A stretch of 64,000 nt of DNA from Apostichopus japonicus (Eukaryota; Echinodermata; Holothuroidea; Aspidochirotida; Stichopodidae): positions 15,266,013-15,330,012 of the forward strand of contig NC_092577.1 in the NCBI RefSeq assembly GCF_037975245.1. Reading direction: 5' to 3'. Position 1 is the first letter of the stretch, and each line of letters opens with the position of its first letter. The position numbers and the translations under genes are program-made. Positions 49,552 to 60,800 of this stretch are shown here, one piece after another. Below the pieces are notes generated by a model, which searched no databases, had not been told where the DNA came from, and saw only the letters and a program-made list of their open reading frames with translations.

Positions 49552-51914
49552 ATGAATGTTCAGAATTTGCTGCAGTTATCAAAGAATATGGAAAATATTG
49601 TTGACCCATCGAAGAAGACCAAGCCTCAAAAATGTGTTGTTTATTGGATTAATGATCAACAAGTTAGTACAGAGCCTTTAAGTTCGGTGATGGACAAAGA
49701 AAATGCAATGGAAAATGCAGTCTGCTTGATAAAGTGGAGAGGAAAGGGGCCGTATTCTGGAAAAATCATCAAAATAAGTGGTATGTTGACCTTTTTTTCT
49801 GTTTCATTTCTATGTGTAATCATTTGAAACTTTCTGACAGTGGCACAATAACCAATTTCAACTTCTAATTTTCTCCTGTCTTGTGCAACGATAAACACTA
49901 AACAGCATAGGCCCTAGGCCTAGGCTATTTGCAGTTAATCAAATAAATATTCAAATTAAAATAAGACAAGGTTACATGAGTAGATTATTTCTAGTTGAGG
50001 CCTAAACTTATAGGGTTACTACAGTTTAGCTTATTCTTATGGGTGCATGGGGCAATGCCTATATGTTCGGTAATTACTTGAACATTCAGAAGGCTACTTG
50101 GATTTTCCTAGTTTTACCTAGGCCTAGTCGTACTTCACGTGCGAGTCTGACGTTTCTCTTACCGTGCTACAGAGATTTTAATTACCATTGAAATAGCGTT
50201 ATCAATCTTTTTTTTTTTTTTGCAATGAATCATGTGGGCAGTTTCTGTAACTTTTTAGGCCCATGTATTATTTTAGCACCTTAAATTAAGCTGAACAAAC
50301 ATAGGTTAAAATTTTGTGTACAAAATCTAATTGCCATCAAATTTTCTGTTAATATCTTTTTTTACAAATGGGTAAATTTCCCCTGAAATCTACCTACTTG
50401 TTGAGCATCGTCTGAACATAGGTGGCTTAATTTGAACACACATGTGCACAGTAAATTGGATGTGTTTTGAATCTGACAGAACGATTGTAAACAAGGCAGT
50501 GTGCTTTTTCAGATGTGTTGGAAGATTTGCAGATTGTAAAGACCTTTGCATGTCTTTCTCAAAATCACAATAACTGAAGCTTTAAAGCTATGAATGAGTC
50601 ATGAGTGCATGCATGGTGTTGAACATTTTTTATCACCTGATAATTTTCTGGGCATTTATACCAGTTTTTATTTTCATACTTTTGTCTTCAAAGATGACAA
50701 AGATATTCTGAGGGTTGCACAGGAGAGGTTGGAACAAGAGTTAAGTGAAGCTCTTCCATCTGCTGATGTACCTGCTCCAAGCGGTGATATAGATGTTTCT
50801 TCCAAAGGTCGAAAAAGAAGGAAAAGCCAGAAGCTGGTCGCATCATCAGATAATTCTGATGCAGAACAGCCTGTAAAACTGTAAAAAGAGTTACAGACAA
50901 ACCTGTAAAGATCGCCAAGAGAGGTAGGTTTTATTGGCTTTTTTTCCCCACAAATCTTCACTCAAGTTTTATTTTTAATGTAAATGTGCACTGTCAATAA
51001 TTGGATAACTAGTTCGGGAAGTTAGTCTCTTTTGTGTAGTTTACTTCCTTGGCAGTCTGGACCAGAAATTCTAGGCCAATTTTAATTTTTTTTTTGCAAA
51101 ATAAATATTCTCTATACCAATTTACAATAAACCAAATGTTGCAATTCAAGGAAAATAAGAAAGGATGACCTAATAAATAACCAAATCTCTAAAAACACCT
51201 TCATCCCTCACTCTGACTTTTATATGTCTCAAGTGCATGTTGATTATCCTTGGGGAGGGTATTGCCATATGTATGACATTAAGTCTAAAGGGAGGTTTAT
51301 AGTCACATATTTGACAACATGCATGTACAGTAATGCTGATGTTTTGTTTTAAGTGTATTTTGTAACACCAAAAAAAAAAGTTATGGAAACCACATTGCAG
51401 TTGTTCTTTAATCATAATCATTTGAATGCTTAAGTATGTGACTAGAAGAATTTCAAGGTCTGCCTGGAGAATGAGTCATCAGGTACAGTGTTTAAGCCAG
51501 CTTATTTTTGTGCAAAAATGTCGCACAATGCTGACCAAATAACACATTAAAAAAAATTGAAAAATAAGGAATTTGTGCACAGTAAGCTTACAGATTGCTA
51601 ACACAAAATGTGTTGCACCTTCAATAATTATAGCATTGAAAATCAATAAAAAAAACCTTTACTGTAAGGAAAATGTGTCATACGCTTTTGAACCTAGCTA
51701 AAACACTGATAAGGTATGTCGCAACATCCATAGAAGGTCATTCTTTATGATGGGGAAAACAAATTTTGTGATAATGCAGTGTCGTGACTGATCCTAAGTA
51801 GTGAAACATGTATTTATCCTTTCTTACAGCACCCTCTGCATCTACACAGAAGGTAACTGATTCGATAAACATGTTGGCTGGATTCAGTTCAGTTTTAATG
51901 GAAGAACCAATGAC

Positions 51915-52155
51915 GTCCTTGCCTGCCAGTACGACTTTGCCTGCCGGTACTTCCCTGCCAGCTTGTACATCCTTGCCTGCCAGTACATCCTTGCCTGCCA
52001 GTACGACTTTGCCTGCCGGTACTTCCCTGCCAGCTTGTACATCCTTGCCTGCCAGTACGACTTTGCCAGCTTGTACATCCTTGCCTGCCAGTACGTCTTT
52101 GCCAGCTTGTACATCTTTGCCAGCCAGTACATCTTTGCCTGCTTCTTTGCCAATT
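51915..52155 (+). repeat. 18-bp coding minisatellite
   Basis: Repeats of TTGCCTGCCAGTACGTC with C/G/A variants, each encoding a six-residue TSLPAS/TLPAGT/SLPACT unit, about a dozen copies, degenerating toward 52,260. It stays in frame with the rest of exon 3. Confidence 0.95.
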
Positions 52156-53512
52156 CCCGCCAGTGTGTCATTGCCTACCAGAATGACTTCACCAGCCAGA
52201 ACATTTTTACCTGCCATAACGTCTTCGCCAACCTATACCCATCTGCCAACACAACACACAGCCACATATGCATCTTTAACCCCTGCCAGGGCATCTTCTC
52301 CAGCTTCCTATGCAACTCAGCCTATCACTGCCTCTTCATTCAATATGCGACAGCAAACCAGAGTTAATCATCAACCCACCACCAAACAGCCACATTGGTC
52401 GATTTTTGAAAGCCAAATGACACTCGATGACGATGATGTCATCCATGACTTTGTCATGGAGAACAGCAACGTAGAACTGCAAACTAGAGTAGAAGTTCTT
52501 GAAAGAGAAAACGCAGCCCTTTTGGAAGAAAATGCTGCATTGCGTGCTGCAAAGGGCTCTTCTAAACCAGGTATTTTAATCATTTAATAGTTTTTATGTT
52601 GTTTGTAAATGGTTAATCTGAAACAGTAGTGTGAAACCACTACCACTAACCCAACAAATGATTCCCTCTGAAAAAACAATAGATAAACTTGCTTCAATTC
52701 TTTGCTATTTTATCACTTCAAGCTAAAAGGGAATATTGTTAAAGCGAGTTATTTCACATGGAATTAACCTTGTGCCCAACAGGCCAATTGGAGAAAACTG
52801 CTGTTAGCGGGGCCTGTGTGGTGCAAGAAACGTACATTTCACAAAAAGGCACCATAATATACCAAATTGGTTGAAACAACAGTGCATCATGCTAATTACT
52901 GTATCTTTATTGCTCTTGTTAATTTACTGTACATCTTTTTCTCAACAGATGCAGAGGTTTTATTTCACCTACGCAAACTTAGTGAACTGTTGGAACCATC
53001 CAGAAAATCAAACACTCTGGTGAGTATATATATATCCCTTACCTTCTCTGCAATACATCTAACTTTTGGTTCCAATTGTTCCTTCAGCAGGGAACTCTTG
53101 TTTTATGTAGGCCACATGAATCAGAGTCCCATTACAACATGCTCAAGGACAACAGAGAAATATGTATAAAGATGTATTTTCTAAAATCCAACCCTGAGGG
53201 TATTCAAGGTATAATGGTTATTCAATTGTGCAGGATTGAAAACCAATAATGGTGTCTTACTTAAATATTTGCTTTCTGTAGAAGTCAGTTTTAACCAGTT
53301 TTGATTTGTCACTTTCATCCTCAATTTAGCTCATGTTGTGGCTACTTGTTCACAAATCTTTAAGCACTGAATTGAATGAAGGATGCTTGTGTCAACATTA
53401 CCTAAGTTGCTTTGAAATCTTATAAAACAATGGAAGTAACTAGTGCTGTGAACAAAAAGTAATTTACCAAACACCTACTTGCAAATAAAATGTGAGTGGT
53501 TAGCAATTAATC

Positions 53513-53561
53513 TTGTCATTTTCTCTGTGGAACTAATCATGTTCCACAGAGAAAATGACAA
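53513..53561. repeat. 21-bp-arm hairpin inside an intron
   Basis: TTGTCATTTTCTCTGTGGAA(C) pairs perfectly with its inverse across a 7-nt TAATCAT loop. The second duplication copy (about 54,500-54,540) lacks the left arm, so the hairpin arose in copy 1 only. Confidence 0.95.
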
Positions 53562-54207
53562 AAGTGTTTATAGAACTCATATGCTCCTTTGTTCATGAAA
53601 AATTTGCTCAATTTTTGTAGGCCCACAAGAAACAAAGTTTAAATGATAAGAAAGAAAAACTAAAAAAAAGTGTTATATAAAATTATCAACAAAAGCCTGA
53701 TTTAAGTGACAAGCGAGCAGTTGTCACAGTATTAGAAGTATCAAATTTTCGTCAAAATTCTGCTAACTTGATCTTATATTGCATAATGTTAACTTATGTC
53801 ATTTAGTATTTCATTATTATTTCTGGCAGAACCAAAGTCAAGAGCTTTCTGAAGTTTCCGGGGACACAAGCCTAGGAGAAGGGTCAGTGCATAAGGTAAG
53901 ATAACAGTCTTCATAAGTATTGGTTCTTTTAGTGAAAATGGCTAAAAAAAATCATTCTGCTAGAAAATTAATGCCATCTTCCTCAAAACTCAAAATTGAT
54001 CACTCCTGCAGTACCTCAATCCCATTTCCCTACCCCTTCAGTCTCCTATCTAAATGATTTAGTTTATCAAATAGCTTGTTCAGCGTGTTGCTTCAATTTA
54101 ATATATTGTTGGAGCAAGCCAAAAGATTGCCTTGTCTGTCCATTTAGAAACCTACATTTCAGCTGAATTTTTGCAAGTTAAAAAATACTTCAGGACAACT
54201 TGGGGTC

Positions 54208-54311
54208 GTCAGGTAGCCTAGTGATTAAGGCCGCAGACTGCACCATTGTGTTTCACATGTGCATGGGTGTGAGACTGACCTGACGTTGTAGGTTTTATCC
54301 GGGTACTTTCA
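54208..54311 (+). mobile_element. tRNA-derived SINE, 5' portion
   Basis: GTAGCCTAGTGATTAAGG is a tRNA A-box-like start, followed by GGGTGTGAGACTGACC (degenerate B box) and GTAGGTTTTATCCGGGTACTT, the start of a body common in invertebrate SINEs. It is cut at GGGTACTT, exactly where the second duplication copy begins. Confidence 0.65.
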
Positions 54312-55083
54312 TCCTCAAGTTAGCACATGTTGTGGCTACTTGTTCACAAATCTTTAAGCACTGAATTGAATGTAGGATGCTTGTGTCAACATTACCTAAG
54401 TTGCTTTGAAATCTTATAAAACAATGAAAGGAACTAGTGCTGTGAATGAAAAGTAATTTACTAAACACCTACTTGCAAATAAAATGTGAGTGGTTAGCAA
54501 TTAATCATGCATGATTAGTTCCACAAAGAAAATGACAAAAGTGTTTATAGAACTCATATACACTTTTGTTCATGAAAAATTTGCTCAATTGTTGTAAGCC
54601 CACAAGAAACAAAATTTGCATGATAAGAAAGAAAAAGTAAAAAAAAAGTGTTAAATCAGGCTTAGTGAAAAGCGAGCAGTTGTCACAGTATTAGAAGTAA
54701 CAAAACTTTCCGTCAAAATTCTGCTAACTTGATCTAATATTGCATAATGTTAACTTATGTCATTTAGTATTTCATTATTATTTCTGGCAGAACCAAAGTC
54801 AAGAGCTTTCTGAAGTTTCCAGGGACACAAGCCTAGGAGAAGGTTCAGTGCATAAGGTAAGATAAAAGTCTTCATATGTATTGGTTCTTTTAGTGACAAT
54901 GGCTAAATTCTTTTTCATTCTGCTAGAAAATTGATACCATCTTCCTCAAAACTTAAGATTGATCACTCCTGCAGTACCTCAATCCCATTCCCTACCCCTT
55001 CAGTTTTCCTTTCTAAATGATTTGTTTATCAAATAGCTTGTTCCGCGTGTTGCTTCAATTTAATATTTGAAATTTAATATTAT

Positions 55084-55275
55084 ATGTTTCACATGTGCTT
55101 GGGTGTGAGACTGACCTGACGTTGTAGGTTTTCTCAGGGTACTTCGGTTTCTTCCCACTTCATTTGTCTCATTTATGTTTATCATATCATGCCATTGTAT
55201 ACAGATTCTTCTCATCTATATATTACCATAGCTGTTAAATAAAGGGATGTGGAACTACACCAACCAACCATCAGG
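55084..55275 (+). mobile_element. tRNA-derived SINE, 3' portion with tail
   Basis: Overlaps the other fragment from TTTCACATGTGC to GGGTACTT, then carries on through TCGGTTTCTTCCCACTTCA to the tail AAATAAAGGGATGTGGAACT. Together the two pieces give one SINE. Confidence 0.65.
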
Positions 55276-56561
55276 ACAACATGATTTTAATTAAAGAGTT
55301 GAAATGTTAAGTGGTCAACTAGACATGTGGGTGATTTCTTTCACCCTACATGCAATCTCTTCCATAAAATCTCAAAATTTCATACTCAAGTCCTTTTCTT
55401 CCTAATTTAACTTTGCACTCTTAATTTCATTTTTATGTTATTCTTTGACTACAGGGCCTTGAAATTGTAACAAACTGAAAATAAATGTAGATTTTTTTTT
55501 TTTTTTCCAGCAACTTCTCATCAGGGATCCCAATGACACTGATCGCTTCTCCCATATCACTGTCGAGCCCACCAAGCTATACTCCATTCAGCTGAAGGCT
55601 CTAAAGAAAGATCCACAGGAGGCACCATTGTTTTTGCTGAATGGAGTCATAGATCTTATATTTCCAATAGATGTTTTGGCTGCATCGTCTGGACTTGGAC
55701 TGCGGAAAGATGGAAATCTGGGGGGAACAGAAAACCTTTGGCAGGAGATAAAGTTGCTGCATTGAGAGGTATTTAATATGCTGTAATAAATAAGTGATAA
55801 CTTAGGATCTAAAAACTTTTCCCACAAAATTTGGTTCCAGTGTAGCGTGTGTTACTAGCACAAGAATGACACATGGTACCCTGATAGTCCTATTTTTAAA
55901 TATGGAGGCGGTTTCATGCATCTTATTTGGCTCTTATTTTGCAAAACATTTAAGTGGTGGGCATGCAGAGTTAAATGTGATTACATTTCTGTTTTTCATA
56001 TGTGGTTATATGCAAAAAGCATCATTTTTATAATTATTATAGGGGGCGGGGGAGGGCTAGTAAGGTTATATATAAACTTTGTGACATGTTGTAAGACATG
56101 TGTAAACATACTTGCTTGCAAAAAAGTGGGGACTAAAGCCACCTATCCCTCTCCCGCGTCGCGACGTCCCTGTATTATGCACTGAAACTATAACCTTTTT
56201 TGTTCTGGTGGGTGGTTATTGTGCCAATGTATATTTGTGCTGTATCATTATTAATTATTTCTATTTATGTTTTTTTTCAGAGTACATTCACAGTATGTGT
56301 GGCAGAAATCAGTGGCCAGAACCACTGCCACAAGAAATTAACAAACGATTTGCGTACAAGTGCACAAATGCTCGAAGAGATATGAAATTGAAGAAGCTGT
56401 AGTTTCATTTTTGTTTTGTTTTGTAATTTTATACTTGTTGAATAAAAAGGAGGCTTCAGAATTCTGGTTATTCTCATTATTTGTTTGGTGAGTTTTAATC
56501 AAGGAGCTAGGACAACAAGCTGGCCAAATCCTAACTCTCCTTGGAACTGATTAGCATACAA

Positions 56562-57014
56562 GTATTCAGTAAGTATTCGAGTAAGTATTCAGAAACCTGT
56601 TAAGCCTTCATAACATAACTAATTAGCATACAAGTATTCGAATACTAGCGAATAAGTATTCGAATAACTATAAGTATTCGTCAGAGCCGAATTATTTAAA
56701 TGAGCGAATACTTATATGTAAATGAGCTAAGTAGTCAGATAGCTATTCCAATAGCTATTCGAATAGCTATTCGAATAGCTATTCCAATACTATTCCAATA
56801 GCTATTCGAATACCTATTCGAATATCTATTCGAATATCTATTCGAATACCTAATAGGTATTCGAATACTTAACTCATTAACATAATTCGGCTCTGACGAA
56901 GGCTTATAGTTATTCGTATTAGTATTCGAATACTTATTTTGTACTGTGTGTTATATGGTACATTCTCTGAATACTAAGGAAATCTTCGAATACTTATCGA
57001 ATACTTATCGAATA
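56562..57014. repeat. right subterminal repeat array (TATTCGAATA)
   Basis: More than a dozen copies of GAATACTTAT, ATAGCTATTCGAATAG and related palindromes, in both orientations, ending in tandem CGAATACTTAT next to the terminal repeat. Confidence 0.92.
56661..56916. repeat. internal inverted repeat in the right subterminal region
   Basis: Arms 56,661-56,697 and 56,882-56,916 share TTCGTCAGAGCCGAATTAT, inverted, with CGAATAACTATAAG outside it. The enclosed 185 bp are dense in CTATTCGAATA words. Confidence 0.9.
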
Positions 57015-57037
57015 TATTCGTGTTAGGTAAGGGTACA
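57015..57037 (-). repeat. right terminal inverted repeat
   Basis: Ends GGTAAGGGTACA; inverse of the left end with one mismatch. TATG follows at 57,038-57,041. Confidence 0.95.
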
Positions 57038-57041
57038 TATG

Positions 57042-57828
57042 TGCCTATGCATTCAAAGTGTGTTGTTAAGTGTGTGGGAGATCTAAAAGTTTTAAAAGGG
57101 AGTGAATACATTTAAGGTAAGGTTAACAGTATTGTAGACCTTAGAGTACTTTACTATGTTCATTATTTCTGTATATAGTTCTATGTTTAATAGATATAGA
57201 CTGGTATTTGTTTCTGTGCAGGTTAAAGGGAAATCTAGCTACTGTACAATGTGGCTTTTCTTGTTGTTTATTACAATAGTGTCACCATATATGGCATAAA
57301 TACAAGAATTCCACTTTATGGCCTCAACTGACCTTAAATGCCCTATGACAACAGCCTTAAACAAAAGCAGCATCTACCAAACTACCCAAATGTTTTTGTT
57401 GTATGCAAATTGATATGCCATACTAGCTGCATATGTATTTACTGCATAGGACATGCATGATTAAGTCAATTAATTTTACTTTTGAAAGTGGGTTCTGCTC
57501 TCTAAACTTAAATTTATGCTAAATATTAGTAAGGAAGTTTAAGTCACTCTAAGATCTTATAAATATCGCATTTTGAGTAGTTGTGTAAGATGGTAACAAA
57601 TACAGGTTTCGTGAGTATTCATCAATATTCCAAAAGAAGTCTATTTTAAACATGTATGTGTGGTGGGGAAAAATACAGGTGATAGCTGGTTGCACGCACC
57701 TCGTCACTCTTTCTCCAATTCCAAAATCAAGCTCCCCCCCCCTCCTCCCTTCCCTTAACTCGGGAAACTTCATATTGATCTAAATTATTCATGTTTTTTC
57801 ATCTTCCTTCAAAAGTTTTCCTGAAAAT
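57042..57828. other. spacer between the two transposons
   Basis: No gene. The left end of the KDZ element should lie in here or further left, but no terminal repeat can be recognised without seeing its right end. Confidence 0.5.
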
Positions 57829-60800
57829 ATGCCTCCAAAGAAGAAAATCAAGCGCAAAAGACTTGTTTTTACTAGAAAACACATCAACAAAGACCTGTCT
57901 GTTACAAGGATTCCAGTCAAGTTTGTCCCGGTCAATATACCACATGTTTCGACTGAAAATGTATGTGACAGAACAGCACCATCGACCAGTCGAACTCCAT
58001 CTATGGATCATGTGGCTGCTGAGGTGAGGATAGAGAAAAGTCCATCAGCTGCAGAGACTGAACCAACCAAGAAAGAGGAAGAGGTCAGAGCATGGCAAAA
58101 TATTAGAAGAAATGTACAAACTGCCTACATTGAATCATCTGTACCCTCTTGTACCTGTTGCCAGGTTTGTTCTCAATCCTCCCCTGAAGTATTGGTCATC
58201 TGCTTTGACTGCGACACTCGACCAGTGATGTGCCCTGGATGTGCAGTGGAAAAGCATGCACTGAATACAAAGTTTCACAACTTAGTGCAGTACAAGGTAT
58301 ACTACTATATTTGCCTTACTTCAGAATCTGTACCATATGTATATAGGTTATATGGGGCTGTGGGTAAGGGGTTCAGGAACTATGATAGGATTGGTGGGCC
58401 ATTAGATGTATACGATGTACTGATGCATATCAGTTTTGATGTTTATTCCCTGTCAAAGCAAAGGAAGCATATGTGATGGTAATGCTATATGTGTTTGTCT
58501 ATGTTATGCATTGGATTGTAGACATGATAAACCAAGAAGTACTTTGTTTATGAACTTCAAATGTAAATTAAAGGCCAGCAGAGGTCTGTAAAGTAAAGGT
58601 GAATAGTCAACAGAGGTCAAGATCTGAAAACATTCAAGTTTGGACTTACTACTTTGAATTGTGGACTGAAATTTACTGAACATGACAATCTTCTTTTAGG
58701 AGGGGGTTGATTCTTAACGAGAAGTTCTAAAATTAGTGTATGACTCACAAAAATGATCACCAACCGCTGTGCATATAATTTTATTTCTTTATTATTCATT
58801 TATTATTTTATTATTTTGATTATATTTGTTAAGGATGGTGTTCGCTCCACTTTCAACTTTAAGAAAGAGCTAAAGGCTACCCACCATGAAGACTGCGGTA
58901 ACGTTTTCATGAGGTCAATGGACGTATTTGACCATAGAGGTACTGTAAAAACACCAATAGTTTGTTTTTCATTTGATATCAACTAATATTAGTTGCAAAT
59001 TAATGTTTTGCAGGTGTGAACTCTGAGCATGATGAGTTTTCATATTTGATATGCTTGATGACAGGTACCACATCCCACTTAATGTAAATGGTAGATAGTT
59101 ACATGCATTACTTGTTATGCAAATAACAAAAAAATTTACCAGAGTTTTAGTAAATGGGGTAATTTGAATGTCAGTTTGTGGTGTCTTTTGATGTCACATG
59201 AAATTTTCTGCAATGTAGTGTTGATGTTACCAACAAACCATGATTGTACCTTTCAGTCAGTATAAAAATGGTTCCTCAGAAGAGCTAAATTCCCGTTGGT
59301 TTTATCGTGTAACGTACACAAGTGGAAAAGTAGAAAAGAAATGAGGGAGAAGGCAGGTTAAACACAAATAAACCAGCTTGGTTAATGTGTACAATTAAAT
59401 TTCATGGTTTCTCTTGAAGATTAACGTTTGTTTGCTCACCATTCTACATCCAAATACATTTCTTTATGTTTCTTGCTCTATAAGGGAGAGGTCACACATG
59501 TGATTTTATATTCTGTTCATGTGTACCGGAAGTTGAGAGTCTTGTACGATGTGGCTATTGGCCCTCCAGTGCAAAAGGACCAAGATGTGCTATTCGTATT
59601 GAACTGCTGGAATGGATGAGAGTCCTGTTACTAGAAACTCAATCCTCACTGCGAGCTATATGTCATTCCTTACAGTGGAAAAATTACATGTCAGATTCCG
59701 AGGTAGGTCGATGAGCTTTTTTGTGGAGCATAAATGTATTTCTATCATTGGCATAATACATGAAATGGATATGAAATAGAACTGGTTTGTTACATACAGT
59801 ATGTCATGATTCAAAATGCCTGATCATTCAAAGTGATCCTGAAATATCTTATTTTGCTGATGCAGTAGTTGCTATTAAAGTTGTACAGATAACCATACAG
59901 ATAGCATCGGTAAGTGGTTTTAACATTTTTTGGTTTTTAACATATTGTATCAACATTTAAAACATGATGAATATATGTCAGCTCTTCACACCAGGCATTA
60001 TTTGTAAAGTCAATCAATTGTTTGCTTTTGTGAATTAAAAAATGTTTTCTTTTTCTAATGGGTCAACTGTTGTGCTTAGCTTTATTTATCCTTAAAATTT
60101 ATTACAATTCTGACAGGCGTTCTGTATTTTGTGACTGAAATTTCATTTACTTGCTGGCCTTATATCTGTAGAGTGAGTTATGACCTTACATGGTACTGTA
60201 TTGTTTGTTCTTTCAGACTGCATACTTGTATCGCACATTAACACACGAGACATTTGAAGAGTTTCGCTTCTTTCATTATAAAACTGAAAGGCTCCCTGAG
60301 GAAGAAGAAGGCTTGTATGATGATGGCTCAGCTTGTCCAGCTTGCCCAAAGGTAATTTTCACTGTGTGTTCATAACTAATTAATTGTTATTGGCAATAAT
60401 GTTCATTTGGCTGCAGCAGTGATTTGAATATTGGCATGTGGCTAGTAACACTGTGGCATGAGTTATTTTAATGCCAAAGACAACTAGAATCATAACTTTG
60501 TCATAACCACAACTTTAAGTGTGTAAAGTAACAGACCAAAATGCACTGGGAAATGTTTGACAGATAGCTGGGTGCCCTAGATGTCACGCACTCTGGTAAC
60601 CAAAACAAGCTGTGACTTACTTCTTTTTGTAGGCTAGTGTGTGAATGACCCTTGCAATGCATCCTCAATAACCAGAAGCAAATGATAAGAAAGGAAATGA
60701 AACAATCCATTGGGTAATGTTTGTTTTTCAAAGACATTTAATATTGAAAAGTAACCCATCACAATGTACATTGACCATACATGCAGTAATTTATGTTGAA

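Larger units (their letters stand above)
53311..55144 (+). repeat. tandem duplication of an exon with its introns
   Basis: Copy 1 is 53,311 to about 54,304 and copy 2 is 54,305 to about 55,144. Each contains one 66-bp exon (53,830-53,895 and 54,791-54,856) coding for NQSQELSEVS(G/R)DTSLGE-type sequence. The two exons differ by few bases and keep phase 0-0, so both can be spliced in. Copy 2 lacks about 130 bp that lie at 54,110-54,247 in copy 1. Confidence 0.9.
49552..56402 (+). pseudogene. BEN-domain protein gene, eight exons, two frameshifts
   Basis: Exons 49,552-49,780; 50,694-50,923; 51,830-52,570; 52,949-53,019; 53,830-53,895; 54,791-54,856; 55,511-55,768; 56,281-56,402. All junctions are GT-AG and phases agree. 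Domains in order: an N-terminal module (VYWIND...IKWRGKGPYSGKIIKIS) resembling a Tudor/agenet-type fold; a basic GRKRRKSQK stretch; a six-residue TSLPAS tract; a coiled coil (VLERENAALLEENAALRA); and a BEN domain across exons 7-8 (IRDPNDTDRFSHITV...WPEPLPQEINKRF). BEN domains bind DNA and chromatin. Two single-base losses break it: exon 2 hits a stop at 50,882 while the +1 frame continues to the donor, and exon 7 loses frame at the G run 55,720-55,725. It could be decay or sequencing error. AATAAA at 56,441. About 594 aa if both indels are artefacts. Confidence 0.8.
43367..57037. mobile_element. complete 13.7-kb TNP2/CACTA-like DNA transposon with BEN-domain cargo
   Basis: The left end starts TGTACCCTTACCCAACACG and the right end is its inverse (reverse complement TGTACCCTTACCTAACACG). 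The inverted repeat is 23 bp with one mismatch, then both ends continue into TAAGTATTCG repeats. TATG flanks both outer sides (43,363-43,366 and 57,038-57,041). Inside are two head-to-head genes: a TNP2 transposase (minus, 48,671-44,737) and a BEN-domain gene (plus, 49,552-56,402), with subterminal palindrome arrays at both ends. Plant CACTA elements have CACTA ends and 3-bp duplications; the TGTACCC ends and 4-bp duplication here differ, so the exact superfamily label is provisional. Confidence 0.9.

Noticed and set aside
51738-52217. 159-codon minus-strand frame of repeated AGKDVLAG units
   Set aside because: It is the antisense read of the coding minisatellite in BEN exon 3; splice phase and domain order support the plus strand.
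59830-59912. Extra KDZ exon before a GTAAGT donor at 59,911
   Set aside because: Contains a stop right after its only good acceptor, and the flanking exons already join in phase without it.
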